Positions 1-5,297 of a stretch of DNA of 5,454 bases are shown piece after piece (within the stretch, counting starts at the first letter, position 1; each line of letters starts with the position of its first letter). Origin of the DNA: Sporosarcina sp. (lineage in GTDB: Bacteria; Bacillota; Bacilli; Bacillales_A; Planococcaceae); the NCBI GenBank assembly GCA_029263945.1, contig JARIDM010000224.1, forward strand, positions 1-5,454, written 5' to 3'. A program made the translations under genes and the position numbers. A model generated the notes under the pieces. The model made no database searches. It was given only the letters and a program-made list of their open reading frames with translations, and was not told the origin of the DNA.

Positions 1-27
1 TTTATCTCAGAGCTAGAAGCTGAGTAA
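1..27 (+). CDS. C-terminal tail of an upstream gene, possibly qcrC (partial)
   Basis: Reading from base 1, eight sense codons (FISELEAE) run into TAA at 25-27, and a rho-independent terminator begins five bases later. The other two frames also stop within 24 bases, so the frame choice rests on how well the stop fits the terminator. In Bacillus subtilis the gene just before ypjA is qcrC, the cytochrome c/b subunit of the menaquinol:cytochrome c reductase. An amphipathic acidic C-terminal helix would suit a cytochrome c domain end, but eight residues cannot identify a family. The qcrC assignment is inference from synteny only. Confidence 0.35.
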   Translation, partial: FISELEAE

Positions 28-31
28 CTAG

Positions 32-60
32 AAAGAGTCAGGAAACTGGCTCTTTTTTTT
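32..60 (+). terminator. Rho-independent terminator after the upstream gene
   Basis: AGAGTCAG (34-41) pairs with CTGGCTCT (46-53) around a GAAA tetraloop, with one G-U pair. Two further A-T pairs can extend the base, and a run of T to position 60 follows. It lies 5 bases after the TAA at 25-27, so it should end the upstream transcript. No strong promoter is visible between it and the gene starting at 108, so that gene may depend partly on read-through. Confidence 0.9.
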
Positions 61-107
61 ATAAGGAAGTTTTAAATTTTAACGAGCCGCGAAGTGGAGG
101 AGAGCCT

Positions 108-707
108 GTGGATTCGTTTTTTATGAAGATTTGGTTGATGCTATCTCATAAATCATTTCTGTGGTTATTGCTATTTGTGAACGTATTCGGCACGGTATAC
201 GGTTTCGACTGGTATCAATCGCAGCTTGTTATAACAGAGCCAAAATTTTGGATTTTCGTACCAGATAGTCCAACCGCAAGTTTATTTTTCTCGATTGCGG
301 TTATCGGTTGGTTGCTTAACCGTAATTTCAAATTAATAGAAGCGTTAGCACTCATTACACTCGTAAAATATGGCCTTTGGGCTGTTGCGATGAATTTACT
401 AACACTGATTGAAACAGGTTCAATTGGTTGGGTCGGATGGATGCTCGTCATATCTCATTTTGCCATGGCTGTTCAGGCAGTTCTTTACATTCCTTTTTAT
501 CGATTTGGTTTGGGTCATATTGTGATTGCTGCAATTTGGACGTTACATAATGATGTGATTGACTATGTATTTGGACAAATGCCGATCTATAGTAATTTAA
601 TGGTCTATATAAACGAGATCGGCTATTTTACATTTTGGCTCTCTATCGGTTGTATTTCTATTGCGGTTTTGGTATGGAAGAAACGGAAGACGACAATTAT
701 AGTGTGA
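108..707 (+). CDS. ypjA: DUF1405 multi-pass membrane protein, YpjA-like
   Basis: This encodes a 199-residue integral membrane protein of unknown function. The start is GTG 108, placed by GGAGG at 96-100 with a 7-base gap; ATG 123 is 22 bases from that site and too far. Hydrophobic segments lie at about residues 16-33, 55-71, 77-98, 106-130, 135-155 and 173-190, and the chain ends in a basic KKRK stretch (191-194), suggesting a cytoplasmic C-terminus. Possible family-conserved positions are PDSP (52-55), KYG (87-89), H117 and NDVIDY (148-153), the last polar and acidic near a membrane segment. The family call rests on recalled similarity to B. subtilis YpjA and on location between a likely qcr end and the ypjD-dapB operon. 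No enzymatic role can be assigned. Linkage to qcr suggests, but does not show, a link to membrane energetics. Confidence 0.85.
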   Translation: MDSFFMKIWLMLSHKSFLWLLLFVNVFGTVYGFDWYQSQLVITEPKFWIFVPDSPTASLFFSIAVIGWLLNRNFKLIEALALITLVKYGLWAVAMNLLTLIETGSIGWVGWMLVISHFAMAVQAVLYIPFYRFGLGHIVIAAIWTLHNDVIDYVFGQMPIYSNLMVYINEIGYFTFWLSIGCISIAVLVWKKRKTTIIV

Positions 708-717
708 TAGTAAAAAG

Positions 718-746
718 TTGCAGAAGCGTCCGTTGCGCTATAAAAT
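718..746 (+). promoter_or_regulatory. Possible weak sigma-A promoter for the zinc peptidase gene
   Basis: TTGCAG (718-723) and TAAAAT (741-746) are 17 bases apart. The -10 matches TATAAT at 5 of 6 positions, but the -35 matches TTGACA at only 3 of 6. TATAAA at 739-744 is an alternative -10. It lies in the 71-base gap before the gene at 779. The peptidase gene may equally be transcribed through from ypjA, since no terminator is visible in the gap. Confidence 0.3.
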
Positions 747-778
747 AGAGGTACAGGTGAAAAGGGAGGAAAGTATAG

Positions 779-1447
779 ATGTTTTTGTTTTATATTGTGT
801 TAATTATAGCGCTACCGCTATATGCTCAATTTAAAGTTAAAAGTACGTATAAAAAATATTCGAGAGTTCGATCAACTTCAGGGATGACAGGTGCGCAAGT
901 TGCGCGTCTAATTCTAGATTCAAATGAGTTACATGAAGTTAAAGTTGTTGAATCTAAGGGATTCTTAAGTGATCACTACAATCCAGTAACAAAAATTGTT
1001 GCTTTATCACCGGATAACTATCGAAATGCCTCTGTCGCTGGCACAGCAGTTGCGGCGCATGAAGTAGGGCATGCAATTCAGGATAAAGAGGCTTATGCTT
1101 TTTTAAGATTTAGACATAAACTTGTTCCTGTTGCGAATATTACATCGAATGCATCTTGGGTATTTATTATGATCGGGTTATTGTTTCAAAGTATGAATTC
1201 AATGCTGGGCATCGGGATTGCGCTATTAGCAGTCGGAGTTGTTTTCCAACTTGTTACGTTGCCAGTTGAATTTAATGCCTCTAGCCGAGCGATGGATCAG
1301 GTTGTTTCGCTTAATATCATTCGTAATGAAGAAGAAAAAGATGCGAAGAAAGTACTGAATGCAGCAGCGATGACATACGTTGCAGCAGCAGCGGTAGCTG
1401 TGCTTGAATTACTTCGTTTAGTGTTAATATTTACAAATAGAGATTAA
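779..1447 (+). CDS. yugP: Membrane-anchored zinc metallopeptidase, YugP family
   Basis: This is a predicted membrane-bound neutral zinc peptidase of 222 residues, close to the usual length of the family (Pfam Zn_peptidase_2, by recognition). The start ATG 779 has GGGAGG at 764-769. A hydrophobic N-terminal segment (1-17) acts as signal anchor. The zinc-binding and catalytic motif HEVGH is at 94-98, and E164 in LPVEFNASSRA (161-171) is the likely third ligand. DHYNP (65-69) is another family signature. Further hydrophobic segments are at about 127-137, 143-162 and 198-218. Substrates are not established to my knowledge; membrane protein turnover is only a guess. All motifs are intact. It is followed directly by a strong terminator and so closes its own unit. 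In B. subtilis yugP is at another locus, and ypjB occupies the position after ypjA; the gene here shows no resemblance to ypjB that I can see. The symbol denotes family membership. Confidence 0.9.
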   Translation: MFLFYIVLIIALPLYAQFKVKSTYKKYSRVRSTSGMTGAQVARLILDSNELHEVKVVESKGFLSDHYNPVTKIVALSPDNYRNASVAGTAVAAHEVGHAIQDKEAYAFLRFRHKLVPVANITSNASWVFIMIGLLFQSMNSMLGIGIALLAVGVVFQLVTLPVEFNASSRAMDQVVSLNIIRNEEEKDAKKVLNAAAMTYVAAAAVAVLELLRLVLIFTNRD

Positions 1448-1459
1448 ACATACGTCAAC

Positions 1460-1499
1460 AAGATCTATCCTGAATTTTACTTAGGATAGATCTTTTTTT
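1460..1499 (+). terminator. Strong rho-independent terminator after the zinc peptidase gene
   Basis: A perfect 12-base-pair stem joins AAGATCTATCCT (1460-1471) and AGGATAGATCTT (1483-1494) around an 11-base loop. A run of T continues to 1499. It begins 12 bases after the peptidase stop codon. There is no matching T-run for the opposite strand, so it appears one-directional. It separates the ypjA-peptidase unit from the ypjD operon. Confidence 0.95.
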
Positions 1500-1562
1500 A
1501 GTTGCTTTCATTTTATGTAATGCGTTTTTAAAAAGAAAAGTTTTTTTCAATGCTTCAATCTA

Positions 1563-1667
1563 GAAGTTTGGGTAGCATACATGCGATAATGTATTTATTA
1601 AGTTGTTGGATTACGAAGTCAGTTTAATAATGAACTTAATCTGAAACACTGATGCAACCCATGCTTT
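1563..1667. repeat. Cluster of nested inverted repeats upstream of ypjD, possible structured element
   Basis: In the 309-base gene-free stretch 1448-1756, three inverted repeats fit together. The outer pair TGGGTAGCAT (1569-1578) and ATGCAACCCA (1652-1661) has one mismatch, and AAG (1564-1566) with CTT (1664-1666) extends it past a 2-base internal loop. Inside lie ATACAT/ATGTAT (1577-1582/1589-1594, loop GCGATA; it shares two bases with the outer arm) and ATTAAGTT/AACTTAAT (1597-1604/1633-1640). As RNA this would make a branched fold, but it matches no riboswitch I recognise. No strong promoter lies upstream to transcribe it, and the -35 box at 1666 touches its 3' edge. It could instead be a protein-binding DNA region or chance pairing in AT-rich DNA. 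Bases 1500-1562 show only A- and T-runs. Confidence 0.35.
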
Positions 1668-1694
1668 GAAAAAGGTTCGACTCGACCATATATT
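1666..1694 (+). promoter_or_regulatory. Sigma-A promoter P1 of the ypjD-dapB-bshA-cca-birA operon
   Basis: TTGAAA (1666-1671) and TATATT (1689-1694) are each one base from consensus and are separated by the ideal 17 bases. Transcription would start near 1701, giving a leader of about 100 bases before the ypjD start at 1805. The spacer holds a tandem TCGAC TCGAC (1677-1686) within an imperfect palindrome, GGTTCGA/CTCGACC (1674-1687), which might bind a regulator. The leader contains only a weak five-pair hairpin, AACCT (1713-1717) with AGGTT (1729-1733), and no recognisable riboswitch or T-box. Confidence 0.65.
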
Positions 1695-1756
1695 TTGATG
1701 AAGTTAGCGTAAAACCTTATGATGAAATAGGTTGGCGAACAATAAAATTATATGTT

Positions 1757-1785
1757 TTGACAATGTTCTCATTACTTACTACGAT
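1757..1785 (+). promoter_or_regulatory. Sigma-A promoter P2 close to the ypjD start
   Basis: A consensus TTGACA (1757-1762) is followed after 17 bases by TACGAT (1780-1785, 4 of 6 matches to TATAAT). Initiation about 6 bases past the -10 would fall near 1790-1792, at the very edge of the ypjD ribosome binding site, so the transcript would have a leader of only about 13-15 bases. That tight fit, and the weaker -10, lower the confidence. Confidence 0.5.
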
Positions 1786-1789
1786 AACA

Positions 1790-1807
1790 AAGGGAGTTAT
1801 TCATTTG
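1790..1807 (+). promoter_or_regulatory. Ribosome binding site that fixes the ypjD start at TTG 1805
   Basis: AAGGGAG (1790-1796) stands 8 bases before TTG 1805-1807. The open frame continues upstream to another TTG at 1757, but that codon lies inside a consensus -35 box and lacks a suitable binding site. The MazG-like homology also begins just after 1805. Confidence 0.8.
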
Positions 1808-2149
1808 AACAAAGATCAAACCTTGTCCGCATTACAATCGCAAGTGGATACATACATAAATGGTTTTGAAGAAGGTTATTTTCCACCCATGGAACTTATT
1901 GCTCGTTTAACGGAGGAACTTGGTGAATTATCAAGAGAAGTTCAGCATGTTTATGGGATGAAAAAAAAGAAAACGACAGAAGCAGTGCGTTCGCTTGAAG
2001 AAGAAACAGGGGATTTACTATTTGTTCTTATTTGCTTTGCAAATGCGGAAGGAATAAGTTTAGAGAAAGCGCTCACTTCTGTACTTGCAAAATATCAAGA
2101 ACGCGATAAAAACCGTTGGACAAAGAAGGAGGAACAGCATGACAATTAA
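1805..2149 (+). CDS. ypjD: MazG-like nucleotide pyrophosphohydrolase YpjD
   Basis: This is a small all-alpha NTP pyrophosphohydrolase of the MazG/dUTPase-like superfamily, 114 residues from TTG 1805. Such enzymes split (d)NTPs, often non-canonical ones, to the monophosphate and pyrophosphate in the cytoplasm; the substrate of this member is not known to me. The magnesium-binding signature is visible as EELGE (37-41) and EETGD (66-70), i.e. ExxE followed by ExxD. LTEELGEL and the C-terminal RDKNRWT (99-105) resemble B. subtilis YpjD as I recall it. The length is that of a single MazG domain, not the two-domain E. coli MazG. It is the first gene of the operon, with two candidate promoters upstream, and its 3' end overlaps dapB by 11 bases, pointing to coupled translation. 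The 16 extra codons upstream of 1805 are unlikely to be translated. Confidence 0.9.
   Translation: MNKDQTLSALQSQVDTYINGFEEGYFPPMELIARLTEELGELSREVQHVYGMKKKKTTEAVRSLEEETGDLLFVLICFANAEGISLEKALTSVLAKYQERDKNRWTKKEEQHDN
2126..2141 (+). promoter_or_regulatory. Ribosome binding site that fixes the dapB start at ATG 2139
   Basis: AAGGAGG (2126-2132), a near-perfect site, lies 6 bases before ATG 2139-2141. It sits within the last codons of ypjD. A longer open frame starting at TTG 2085 would add 18 residues not expected in the family, which begins directly with the nucleotide-binding strand. Confidence 0.92.
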
Positions 2150-2939
2150 AGTAGCCATCGCAGGCGCACGTGGACGAATGGGGTCTGCTGCGATAGATGC
2201 GATTTTGAAAACAGAAGACATGGAAATTGTATCTGTCGTAGATTATAAATATGAAGGTCAATTTTTACATGACAACAAAGTCAATGAGTATGAAGCTGGT
2301 TTTCCTATATATACGGCGTTTGAACAGCTCGTAGAAGAAACGAGTCCTGACGTTCTACTAGACTTAACGGATCCCACAGCGGTTTATGACAACATGTATA
2401 ATGCGATTACACAGAATGTCAGACCTGTCGTTGGCACTTCAGGGTTAACGTTTGAACAAATCGAAAATTTAACAGCACTCTCTAAAGAATACGGAGTGGG
2501 AGGCATTATTGCGCCCAACTTCTCTATTGGGGCTGTCTTAATGATGAAGTTCTCTGCAATGGCTGCCAGATACTTACATGATATTGAAATTATTGAGTCC
2601 CACCACAATCAGAAACTAGATGCCCCTTCAGGAACGGCGATGAAAACAGCTGAAATGATTAGGGAGGTTAGGAAAGCACATACACAAGGTCACCCTAAAG
2701 AAAAAGAAATACTTCCTGGTGCACGTGGTGCCGATATGGAGGGCATGAAAATACATAGTGTTCGATTACAAGGATTACTTGCGCACCAAGAAGTACTTTT
2801 AGGGGGGAAAGGTGAATTATTGACAATCCGTCATGATTCATTTGACCGCAGTAGCTTTATGCCAGGAATTATATTGGCGATTCGAAATGTAATGGAGCAA
2901 AAAGAACTTATATATGGTTTAGATAAAATAATCGATTAG
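2139..2939 (+). CDS. dapB: 4-hydroxy-tetrahydrodipicolinate reductase
   Basis: DapB reduces 4-hydroxy-tetrahydrodipicolinate to tetrahydrodipicolinate with NAD(P)H in the diaminopimelate/lysine pathway, supplying cell wall cross-links, lysine and, where made, spore dipicolinate. The product has 266 residues, the normal length. The N-terminal Rossmann part carries GARGRMG (9-15), and the expected GTSG (99-102) and APNFSIG (125-131) follow. The family signature ESHHNQKLDAPSGTA (153-167) contains the catalytic histidines H155/H156, K159 and the substrate-binding GT at 165-166. The C-terminus returns to the nucleotide-binding domain. No frameshift or missing residue is seen. It overlaps ypjD by 11 bases and is followed after 37 bases by bshA. 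In B. subtilis mgsA and bshB1 lie in that gap, but here neither is present. No lysine riboswitch is visible upstream, so control is likely through the operon promoters. Confidence 0.97.
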   Translation: MTIKVAIAGARGRMGSAAIDAILKTEDMEIVSVVDYKYEGQFLHDNKVNEYEAGFPIYTAFEQLVEETSPDVLLDLTDPTAVYDNMYNAITQNVRPVVGTSGLTFEQIENLTALSKEYGVGGIIAPNFSIGAVLMMKFSAMAARYLHDIEIIESHHNQKLDAPSGTAMKTAEMIREVRKAHTQGHPKEKEILPGARGADMEGMKIHSVRLQGLLAHQEVLLGGKGELLTIRHDSFDRSSFMPGIILAIRNVMEQKELIYGLDKIID

Positions 2940-2961
2940 ATTAAAGCATGAAGTTGTGTTG

Positions 2962-2979
2962 AAAGGGTGGTTTGTTTTG
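2962..2979 (+). promoter_or_regulatory. Ribosome binding site that fixes the bshA start at TTG 2977
   Basis: AAAGGGTGG (2962-2970), an imperfect AAAGGAGG-like site, lies 6 bases before TTG 2977-2979. In-frame GTG 2956 and TTG 2959 lie upstream of this site and have no clear site of their own. Starting at 2977 gives M-RKLKIG, matching the recalled N-terminus of B. subtilis BshA. Confidence 0.8.
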
Positions 2980-4110
2980 AGAAAATTAAAAATAGGTGTT
3001 ATTTGCTACCCTTCGTTAGGTGGTTCAGGAGTTGTTGCGACGGAACTTGGTGCGATGATGGCAGAAAAAGGCCATGAGTTGCACTATATTACATCGAGTA
3101 TGCCTTTTCGGTTTATCGACGGGCATCCAAATATCCATTTTCATGAAGTGACAATCGAAGGATATGCTGTTTTCAAGTACCCGCCTTATGACATCGCGCT
3201 TGCCAATCGAATTGCACAAGTGATTGAGGCGAAAAACCTTGATTTACTTCATGTTCACTATGCAATGCCTCACGCTGTCTCTGCAGCGCTTGGAAAAGAT
3301 ATGGCTGAGTCCGATATACCTGTCATTACGACGCTACACGGAACGGATGTCACGATCTTAGGACGTGATTCAGCGCTTCGTAACACTGTTCGATATGGCG
3401 TTAATAAATCAACGCTTGTAACAGCCGTTTCAGAATCATTAAAAACTGAAACACTTGAACTTATTAATCCGACAGTGGATATCCGAACGATTTACAATTT
3501 TATAGATGAAAATACTTATATTCCTGTTGAATCAGAATCGTTAAAAAATGAACTTGGTATTCTTGAGACAGAAAAGGTGTTAATTCATATTTCGAATTTT
3601 AGAGAAGTGAAAAAAATTCCTGATATAGTTAAGAGTTTCCAACTAGTTCTACAAGAAGTCGATGCAAAATTATTACTGGTTGGGGAAGGTCCAGAAAAAG
3701 AAAATATAGAAAAGCTTGTTGCGGAAATGAAACTTGAAGATCATGTAATCTTTACAGGAAAACGTACGGATATGCCAGCATTACTTGGAATTAGTGATGT
3801 AATGATCCATATGTCAGAAAAAGAAGCTTTCGGGCTTGTTCTTTTAGAAGCAATGGCTTGTGGCGTTCCTTCTGTTGCTACGAATATTGGGGGCATTCCA
3901 GAAGTGATTGAAGATGGTGTAAATGGTTTTCTAGTGTCAGTAGGGGAAGTAGAGAGCGCCGCACAAAAATGTTTGCAACTCTTACAAGATGAAAGTCGTC
4001 ATTCAACATTTAGAGAAAATGGCTTTAAAATTGTAAACGAGAAGTTTAATTCAGCAAATATAGTCACCGAGTATGAGCAACTCTATTACGAAGTTGTGAA
4101 TAGGAAATGA
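2977..4110 (+). CDS. bshA: N-acetyl-alpha-D-glucosaminyl L-malate synthase (bacillithiol synthesis)
   Basis: BshA is a retaining GT4-family glycosyltransferase (GT-B fold) that joins GlcNAc from UDP-GlcNAc to L-malate, the first step toward bacillithiol, the main low-molecular-weight thiol of many Firmicutes. From TTG 2977 the product has 377 residues, the same length as recalled for B. subtilis. The N-terminal domain begins KIGVICYPSLGGSG, with the glycine loop at 15-18, and carries HGTD (121-124). YNFIDE (173-178) marks the domain link. SNFREVKK (207-214) and the E-x7-E motif (E283 and E291, within SEKEAFGLVLLEAMACGVP) form the sugar-nucleotide site. All key residues are present. Its stop overlaps the cca start in ATGA (4107-4110). 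The partner deacetylase gene bshB1, usually just upstream in B. subtilis, is missing from the window, and bshC is not expected here. Confidence 0.96.
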   Translation: MRKLKIGVICYPSLGGSGVVATELGAMMAEKGHELHYITSSMPFRFIDGHPNIHFHEVTIEGYAVFKYPPYDIALANRIAQVIEAKNLDLLHVHYAMPHAVSAALGKDMAESDIPVITTLHGTDVTILGRDSALRNTVRYGVNKSTLVTAVSESLKTETLELINPTVDIRTIYNFIDENTYIPVESESLKNELGILETEKVLIHISNFREVKKIPDIVKSFQLVLQEVDAKLLLVGEGPEKENIEKLVAEMKLEDHVIFTGKRTDMPALLGISDVMIHMSEKEAFGLVLLEAMACGVPSVATNIGGIPEVIEDGVNGFLVSVGEVESAAQKCLQLLQDESRHSTFRENGFKIVNEKFNSANIVTEYEQLYYEVVNRK

Positions 4111-5297
4111 CAAAAGAATTCGGCAGTGCGGCAAGTTATAAAGTGATTTCAAAACTTGAGAACAATGGCTATGAAGCTGTATTCGTAGGCGGTGCAGTTC
4201 GTGATTTTATATTGGGGCAAGACGCAAAAGATATTGACATCGCAACGTCAGCGGAACCCTTTGAAGTGAAGCAGATTTTTTCGAATACGATAGATGTCGG
4301 AATCGCCCATGGGACTGTCCTCGTCATCATAGACAAAGAGCCAATTGAAGTGACGACTTTTCGAACAGAAGGCTCGTATTCAGATTCGCGACGACCGGAT
4401 GAAGTGCTTTTTGTGAAATCATTAAAAGAAGATTTAATGCGTCGAGATTTTACAATGAATGCACTTGCGATGAGAAGAAACGGAGAAATTGTTGATTTGT
4501 TTGGTGGAGCATCAGATATGGATTCGAAAATCATTAGAGCAGTCGGTAAACCAACAGAACGTTTCTATGAAGATGCACTTCGAATGGTGCGAGCAATCCG
4601 ATTTTCTTCCGCACTCGATTTTACCATTGAACCTACAACATTAAGTGCGATCAAACAACATGCCGCACGCATTCAACATGTATCAGTTGAGCGTATTAAA
4701 ATTGAAATGGACAAATTGTTTATGGGAAAGAATCCTGTCAAGGCATTTAATTATCTATTGGCTAGTGGTTTAGGAAGAAAATTGCCGCTGTTCCCAAGTG
4801 AAGTTAAAGGACTTGACCAATCTCTTCCGTTTTCAACCCCATTAGAAGGCTGGGGATTCCTGATGATTGCTGGAGAATTCTCTGCGAGTCCGTTTAGTCA
4901 TGCCTATAAATTATCTAATGAAGAACAAAAATATTTAACAGCACTCCAAAAGGCGTTTAAGTTTAGAAAAGAATGTCTTTTTAGTGTAGCTGCGTATTAC
5001 CAATTTAGTTTAGATGTTTTAACAACGGCAGAAAAATTTTACCACGCGATTTATCCAAATGAATTAACGATTTCTTTAGAAACGTTAATTGAAAGCAAAA
5101 AAAACTTGCCCATTCAATCCAAGCAAGACTTAGCGATTAGTGGAAAAGACTTGCTCACTTGGACAGGTGAAAAAGCGGGTCGTTGGATAGGTGAATGGAT
5201 TGAAAAAATTGAGCACGCAGTCTTACACGAACAGTGTGAAAACAATCCAATTAAAATAAAGGAATGGTTTATGCATGACTTCAAAAGCGAAAACTGA
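4107..5297 (+). CDS. cca: CCA-adding tRNA nucleotidyltransferase
   Basis: This enzyme builds or repairs the 3' CCA end of tRNAs from CTP and ATP without a nucleic-acid template. The product has 396 residues, as expected for a bacterial class II CCA enzyme. In the head domain GGAVRD (28-33) and the metal-binding DID (42-44) form motif A. RRDFTMNA (112-119) is motif B, EDALRMVR (155-162) is the nucleotide-selecting motif D, and ERIKIE (195-200) is motif E. The less conserved C-terminal tRNA-binding part ends with LPIQSKQDLAISGKDLL (334-350), as in other Bacillales. Cca enzymes with full CCA activity and A- or CC-only enzymes cannot be separated with certainty from motifs; the single copy here and the bshA-cca-birA order favour the full activity. 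ATG 4107 overlaps the bshA stop, and only a short AGGA (4102-4105) lies 1 base before it, so translation probably depends on coupling to bshA. Confidence 0.95.
   Translation: MTKEFGSAASYKVISKLENNGYEAVFVGGAVRDFILGQDAKDIDIATSAEPFEVKQIFSNTIDVGIAHGTVLVIIDKEPIEVTTFRTEGSYSDSRRPDEVLFVKSLKEDLMRRDFTMNALAMRRNGEIVDLFGGASDMDSKIIRAVGKPTERFYEDALRMVRAIRFSSALDFTIEPTTLSAIKQHAARIQHVSVERIKIEMDKLFMGKNPVKAFNYLLASGLGRKLPLFPSEVKGLDQSLPFSTPLEGWGFLMIAGEFSASPFSHAYKLSNEEQKYLTALQKAFKFRKECLFSVAAYYQFSLDVLTTAEKFYHAIYPNELTISLETLIESKKNLPIQSKQDLAISGKDLLTWTGEKAGRWIGEWIEKIEHAVLHEQCENNPIKIKEWFMHDFKSEN

Noticed and set aside
123..125. ATG as alternative start of the DUF1405 gene
   Set aside because: It is 22 bases from the only good ribosome binding site (96-100), while GTG 108 is at the ideal distance.
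1581..1590. Extended -10-like TGCGATAAT as another promoter
   Set aside because: No -35-like sequence lies 16-18 bases upstream, and the motif falls within the hairpin 1577-1594.
1550..1627. A 25-codon open frame in the gap before ypjD
   Set aside because: No ribosome binding site precedes its ATG, it overlaps the inverted-repeat cluster, and the sequence resembles no known small protein.
1701..1804. Riboswitch or T-box in the ypjD leader, as might be expected for a lysine-pathway gene
   Set aside because: There is no lysine-box core, no T-box TGG-ACC-GCG element and no terminator hairpin; only a weak five-pair stem is present.
2085..2138. TTG-initiated N-terminal extension of DapB
   Set aside because: It lies inside ypjD, has no ribosome binding site, and adds residues before the nucleotide-binding strand that DapB proteins normally begin with. 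ATG 2139 has a near-perfect site.
2820..2825. Consensus TTGACA inside dapB as a promoter for bshA
   Set aside because: No -10-like hexamer is found 16-18 bases downstream; the sequence there reads GACCG-type codons of dapB.
2956..2976. GTG 2956 or TTG 2959 as the bshA start
   Set aside because: Both precede the only plausible ribosome binding site (2962-2970) and would extend the protein beyond the 377 residues of the recalled B. subtilis protein.
4169..4534. A 121-codon open frame on the minus strand within cca
   Set aside because: It is fully antisense to conserved Cca motifs (GGAVRD, RRD) and its translation shows no recognisable domain; it is a codon-usage shadow.
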